Positions 60,786 to 64,000 of a stretch of DNA of 64,000 bases are shown in pieces (the first letter of the stretch is position 1; every line of letters begins with the position of its first letter). Source of the DNA: Tabrizicola sp. (GTDB lineage Bacteria > Pseudomonadota > Alphaproteobacteria > Rhodobacterales > Rhodobacteraceae). The stretch is from positions 220,872 through 284,871 of the forward strand of contig NZ_JAUXZE010000082.1 in NCBI RefSeq assembly GCF_030694085.1, given 5' to 3'. The translations under genes were made by a program, and so were the position numbers. The notes beneath the pieces were generated by a model. The model did not search any database, was not told where the DNA came from, and saw only the letters and a program-made list of their open reading frames with translations.

Positions 60786-61343
60786 ATGCAAAATGCCGAC
60801 AATTCGACGCGTTGCCCCTGGTGCGGCACGGATCCGCTGTACGTCGCCTACCACGACCGCGAATGGGGTCACCCCGAGCGCGACTCGCGCCGCCTGTTCG
60901 AGCTGCTGATTCTCGAAAGCTTCCAGGCCGGGCTTTCCTGGATCACCATCCTGCGCAAGCGCGACCACTTCCGCTCCGCCTTCCAGGGTTTCGACCCCGC
61001 AGTGATCGCCACCTGGGGCGAGCCCGATATCCTGCGCCTGCTGCAAGACCCCGGCATCATCCGCCACCGGGGCAAGATCGAGGGCACGATCCGCGGTGCC
61101 CGCGCATTCCTTCTGATCGAAGAGCGTCAGGGTTTCTCGCCCTTCCTCTGGTCTTTCGCCCCGCCGTCCCGCCCCAGGCCTGCCACGCTTGCCCAGGTCC
61201 CCGCGCAGACCCCGCACTCCCAGGCCCTGTCCAGGGCGCTCAAGTCCGAGGGATTCAACTTCGTCGGTCCCACCATCACCTACGCCTTCATGCAGGCCTC
61301 CGGCATGGTCAACGACCATATTGCCGCCTGCGACTGGGGCTGA
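60786..61343 (+). CDS. tag: DNA-3-methyladenine glycosylase I
   Basis: A 185-residue base-excision enzyme removing 3-methyladenine. 'CPWCGTDPLYVAYHDREWGHPERDSRRLFELLILESFQAGLSW' is the family signature, with zinc ligands from the N-terminal Cys and His and the C-terminal 'NDHIAACDWG'. Monocistronic, 62 bases ahead of the thioredoxin gene. Confidence 0.96.
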   Translation: MQNADNSTRCPWCGTDPLYVAYHDREWGHPERDSRRLFELLILESFQAGLSWITILRKRDHFRSAFQGFDPAVIATWGEPDILRLLQDPGIIRHRGKIEGTIRGARAFLLIEERQGFSPFLWSFAPPSRPRPATLAQVPAQTPHSQALSRALKSEGFNFVGPTITYAFMQASGMVNDHIAACDWG

Positions 61344-61405
61344 CCCCCTTGGCCTTTTGCGCCCCAGCGGCCATATAGGGGCAAACATCCATCAAGGGGT
61401 CCACC

Positions 61406-62308
61406 ATGCTGGGTCTGGGCGAAAAACCGCAAGCCGACGCGAACCTGATCAAGGACGCAACCGAAGCCAGTTTCATGGCCGACGTGATCGAAGCCAGCCG
61501 AGAGGTGCCGGTCATCGTCGATTTCTGGGCCACGTGGTGCGGCCCGTGCAAGACGCTTGGTCCGATGCTGGAAACTGCCGTCAAGGCCGCGGGCGGCAAG
61601 GTGAAGATGGTCAAGGTCGACGTCGACCAGAACCAGCGCATCGCGGCCCAGCTGCGCATCCAGTCGATCCCCACCGTCTATGCCTTCTGGCAGGGCCAGC
61701 CCGTCGACGGCTTTCAGGGTGCCGTACCGGCCTCGGAACTGAAAGCCTTCATCGACCGCGCAGCAGCGCTTGCCGGGGACGGCGGACTTGCCGAAGCGAT
61801 CCAGGCGGCCGAAGACATGCTGACCGAAGGCGCCGCCGTCGACGCCGCCGAAACCTTTGCCGCGATCCTCGAGGAAGAGCCCGAAAACGCCATCGCCTAC
61901 GGTGGCCTTGTCCGCGCGCATCTTGCGCTGGGCAATCTTGACCAGGCCGAAGCCTTCATCACCGCCGCCCCCGCCGCCATCGCCAAGTCCAAGGAACTCG
62001 ACGCCGCCCGCGCCCAGTTGGAGCTGGCGAAACAGGCCGCAAGTGCCGGCCCCGAGGCCGAGCTTCGCGCCGCCGTCGAAGCCAACCCGAACGACCACCA
62101 GGCCCGCTACGACCTGGCCGCCGCCCTTCTTGCCGCCGGGAACCCGCAAGAGGCCGTCGACCAGTTGCTTGAACTTTTCCGCCGTGACCGGGAATGGAAC
62201 GACGGTGCCGCCAAGACCCAGCTCTTCACCATCTTCGACGCGCTGAAGCCGCAAGACCCTATCGTCCTGGCCGGTCGCCGCCGCCTCTCGTCGATGATAT
62301 TTGCCTGA
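61406..62308 (+). CDS. Thioredoxin-fold chaperedoxin with TPR tail (CnoX/YbbN-like)
   Basis: A 300-residue cytoplasmic protein. Residues 1-120 are a thioredoxin domain with an intact WCGPC active site (44-48); residues 130-300 are TPR-like helices ('NAIAYGGLVRAHLALGNLDQAEAFI', 'ALLAAGNPQEAVDQLLELFRRD'). This architecture matches CnoX/YbbN, a holdase working with GroEL and DnaK. The E. coli form lacks the CxxC Cys pair; this one has it, as in Caulobacter. Confidence 0.88.
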   Translation: MLGLGEKPQADANLIKDATEASFMADVIEASREVPVIVDFWATWCGPCKTLGPMLETAVKAAGGKVKMVKVDVDQNQRIAAQLRIQSIPTVYAFWQGQPVDGFQGAVPASELKAFIDRAAALAGDGGLAEAIQAAEDMLTEGAAVDAAETFAAILEEEPENAIAYGGLVRAHLALGNLDQAEAFITAAPAAIAKSKELDAARAQLELAKQAASAGPEAELRAAVEANPNDHQARYDLAAALLAAGNPQEAVDQLLELFRRDREWNDGAAKTQLFTIFDALKPQDPIVLAGRRRLSSMIFA

Positions 62309-62335
62309 CCCCATCTGCGGGCTACCTAGGTGTCC

Positions 62336-62992
62336 ATGATCAGCGCAGCCGACCTCCCGGACACCATTCCGATCTTCCCGTTGCCAGGGGCACTCATGCT
62401 CCCCCGGGCGCGTCTTCCCCTGCACATCTTCGAGCCGCGCTACCTGGCGATGATCGAGGATTGCATGAAGACCAAGCACCGCCTGATCGGCATGATCCAG
62501 CCGCGCGAGACGCCCCCAAGCGAAAAACGCAGCGGCGAGAAACGTCTCCAGGCCATCGGCTGCGCGGGTCGCCTGACCGGCTTCTCGGAAACCGAGGACG
62601 GGCGCTACATGGTGACCCTCTCCGGCGCCTCGCGCTACCGTGTGAAGGAAGAGGTCCAGGGCTTCACCCCCTACCGCCGCTGCCTGGTGGATTGGACGCC
62701 CTTCGCCCGCGACCTTGGCCCGACCGAGGATGACCCCGGCTTCCGGCGTGAAGAGTTCATGGCCCTTCTTGGCCGCTACTTCACCAAGCTTGACCTCTCG
62801 ACCGACTGGAACAGCCTGCGCGAGGCCGAGGTCGAATTGCTGATCAACTCGCTCTCGATGCTCTGCCCCTTCACCCCCGAGGACAAGCAGGCCCTTCTCG
62901 AAGCCCCCACCCTTGTCACCCGCCGCGAAACGATGGTGACCCTGATCGAATTCGCCCTCCGCGGCAGCGGCGAAGAGGAAATCCTGCAATGA
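62336..62992 (+). CDS. LON substrate-binding-domain protein
   Basis: A 218-residue protein made of the N-terminal domain of Lon protease alone ('IPIFPLPGALMLPRARLPLHIFEPRYLAMIEDCM', 'GRLTGFSETEDGRYMVTLSGASRYRV'), without ATPase or protease domains. Function uncertain; perhaps substrate recognition. The ATG at 62336 was preferred to a GTG two codons earlier. It overlaps the next gene by four bases. Confidence 0.88.
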   Translation: MISAADLPDTIPIFPLPGALMLPRARLPLHIFEPRYLAMIEDCMKTKHRLIGMIQPRETPPSEKRSGEKRLQAIGCAGRLTGFSETEDGRYMVTLSGASRYRVKEEVQGFTPYRRCLVDWTPFARDLGPTEDDPGFRREEFMALLGRYFTKLDLSTDWNSLREAEVELLINSLSMLCPFTPEDKQALLEAPTLVTRRETMVTLIEFALRGSGEEEILQ

Positions 62993-63165
62993 GCGAACCC
63001 GCCGACCGCCGCATGCTGGAGGCCCTGGTCTGCCCCGTGACCAACGCCGTCCTGACCTATGACGCCGAGAAGCAGGAACTGATCTCCAAGGCCGCCCACC
63101 TCGCCTTCCCGATCCGCGACGGCATCCCGATCATGCTGGTCAGCGAGGCACGCCAGCTGGACTAA
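62989..63165 (+). CDS. Trm112-like small protein
   Basis: A 58-residue protein starting inside the previous stop (ATGA): 'MLEALVCPVTNAVLTYD...' and 'HLAFPIRDGIPIMLVSEARQL'. This is the Trm112/YcaR fold, where 'GIPIML' is diagnostic. Only one of the usual zinc-binding Cys remains (CPV instead of CPxC), so it probably does not bind zinc. Confidence 0.85.
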   Translation: MSEPADRRMLEALVCPVTNAVLTYDAEKQELISKAAHLAFPIRDGIPIMLVSEARQLD

Positions 63166-63251
63166 GCTTGGCAAGGACCTGACTCTCCGCTATCAGGCCA
63201 CCAACGAACATGGAGCCGGGTGCAATTCCTGGCTGGCTCTTCCGGCCGCCG

Positions 63252-63312
63252 ATCCGCCGGACAACCGTCAGACAGACCCCTGCAAGACCCCAACCGTCAG
63301 CCACCGGCGGAT
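63252..63312 (+). promoter_or_regulatory. Structured leader upstream of the SulP gene
   Basis: ATCCGCCGG (63252-63260) pairs perfectly with CCGGCGGAT (63304-63312), enclosing about 43 bases; AACCGTCAG occurs twice inside. The stem ends about 20 bases before the SulP start. Upstream, 'GAGCC...GGCTC' gives another stem. An alphaproteobacterial RNA motif named sul1, recalled as lying upstream of sulfate-transporter genes, is the obvious comparison, but identity cannot be checked here. Confidence 0.45.
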
Positions 63313-63332
63313 TGGTCTGGAACGGAATTCAC

Positions 63333-64000
63333 ATGATTTCTCTCGACGCCTACCGCAACCAGTGGTTCGGCAACATCAAGCCCGACCTTCTGTCCGGCCT
63401 TGTCGTCGCCCTGGCCCTGATCCCCGAGGCCATCGCGTTCTCGATCATCGCGGGGGTCGATCCTGCGGTAGGTCTCTACGCCAGCTTCGTGATCGCCGTG
63501 ACCATCGCCTTCGTGGGCGGACGGCCGGCGATGATCTCGGCCGCCACCGGCGCCATGGCGCTGCTGATGGTCACCCTGGTGCGCGACCACGGCCTGGAAT
63601 ATCTGTTCGCCGCCTCGATCCTGACCGGGGTGTTTCAGATCCTGGTCGGAGTGCTTAAGCTGGGTCGATACAACAAGTTCGTGTCGCGCTCGGTGATGAC
63701 CGGGTTCGTGAACTCCCTGGCGATCCTGATCTTCATGGCCCAACTGCCGGAGTTGATCGGGGCGAGCTGGCAGACCTTCGCCCTGGTGGGCGCCGGGCTG
63801 GTGATCATCTACGGCTTCCCGCGGCTCACCCGTGCGGTCCCCGCGCCTCTGGTGGCGATCATCGCGCTCAGCGCCTTCGTGATGCTCACCGGCGTGGACG
63901 TGCGCACGGTGGGGGACATGGGCCAGATGCCCTCGACCCTGCCGATGTTCCACCTGCCCGCGGTGCGCCTGACCTGGGAGACCCTGCGGATCATCGGGCC
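63333..64000 (+). CDS. SulP-family anion transporter (3' truncated by window)
   Basis: The first 222 codons of a membrane protein that runs off the window. It opens 'MISLDAYRNQWFGNIKPDLLSGLVVALALIPEAIAFSIIAGVDPAVGLYASF', the SulP signature, followed by hydrophobic helices ('PAMISAATGAMALLMVTLV', 'SVMTGFVNSLAILIFMAQLPELIG'). Members carry sulfate, bicarbonate or other anions; the C-terminal STAS domain would be beyond the edge. Substrate unknown, but sulfate would match the upstream leader comparison. Confidence 0.92.
   Translation, partial: MISLDAYRNQWFGNIKPDLLSGLVVALALIPEAIAFSIIAGVDPAVGLYASFVIAVTIAFVGGRPAMISAATGAMALLMVTLVRDHGLEYLFAASILTGVFQILVGVLKLGRYNKFVSRSVMTGFVNSLAILIFMAQLPELIGASWQTFALVGAGLVIIYGFPRLTRAVPAPLVAIIALSAFVMLTGVDVRTVGDMGQMPSTLPMFHLPAVRLTWETLRIIG

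Overview
The window is chromosomal DNA of a high-GC alphaproteobacterium, most likely a member of the Rhodobacteraceae/Paracoccaceae (Rhodobacter-like). This is inferred from the gene order lptC-lptA-lptB-hpf-ptsN, the polyol operon laid out as in Rhodobacter sphaeroides (smoEFGKS-mtlK), the vertically inherited alphaproteobacterial flagellar block motB-flgE-flgK-flgL-flgI, the phaA/phaB pair and a decaprenyl-type polyprenyl synthase. No rRNA, tRNA, CRISPR array, insertion sequence or prophage was seen. Coding density is high: no stretch longer than 300 bases lacks a gene. The largest gaps are 53669-53933, 38743-39002 and 35104-35316.

Layout. 1-3.7 kb: end of nusA, the YlxR/L7Ae RNA-binding protein and infB. 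3.9-12.1 kb: mutT, argJ and a parvulin foldase (minus), then secA, a secreted protein of unknown function and a PstS-like/OmpA fusion (plus). 12.1-20.2 kb: a minus-strand polyol operon with an HAD phosphatase, a SorC-type regulator, a four-gene ABC importer, sorbitol/galactitol dehydrogenase and mannitol dehydrogenase. 20.3-24.2 kb: radC, dnaJ, dnaK. 24.5-33.9 kb: a surface-glycan region with an SH3 protein, a polysaccharide-type ABC permease, cysQ, kdsB, galU, two tandem GT2-like glycosyltransferases, a branching-type glycosyltransferase interrupted by an in-frame TAG, and a NodH-like sulfotransferase. 34.0-38.7 kb: ptsN, hpf, lptB, lptA, lptC, kdsD and rnd, i.e. lipopolysaccharide transport and Kdo supply. 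39.0-44.8 kb: hook, hook-filament junction, P-ring and stator genes of the flagellum.

44.9-53.7 kb holds the most unusual locus: a seven-gene minus-strand operon encoding an FHA-domain protein, a PP2C phosphatase, three different dynamin-like/P-loop GTPases, a small protein with a roadblock/LC7-like look, and an unrecognised 284-residue protein. No Ser/Thr kinase is present beside it. It looks like a phospho-regulated multi-GTPase system directly upstream of the flagellar genes.

53.9-64 kb: polyprenyl diphosphate synthase, a DUF2007 protein, a TrmN6-like methyltransferase, a YdcH-like peptide, a DMT permease, phaB, a small secreted protein, phaA, a degenerate EAL protein, 3-methyladenine glycosylase I, a CnoX-like thioredoxin, a LON-substrate-domain protein, a Trm112-like protein and the start of a SulP anion transporter preceded by a structured leader.

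Non-coding features of note are a composite element after infB and ptsN (15-base palindrome, exactly 35 bases, conserved block, inverted repeat), a third copy of its inverted-repeat half near 57.2 kb, CtrA-like boxes in the flagellar operon, and several strong hairpins. All functional statements rest on reading motifs by eye; no database search was run.
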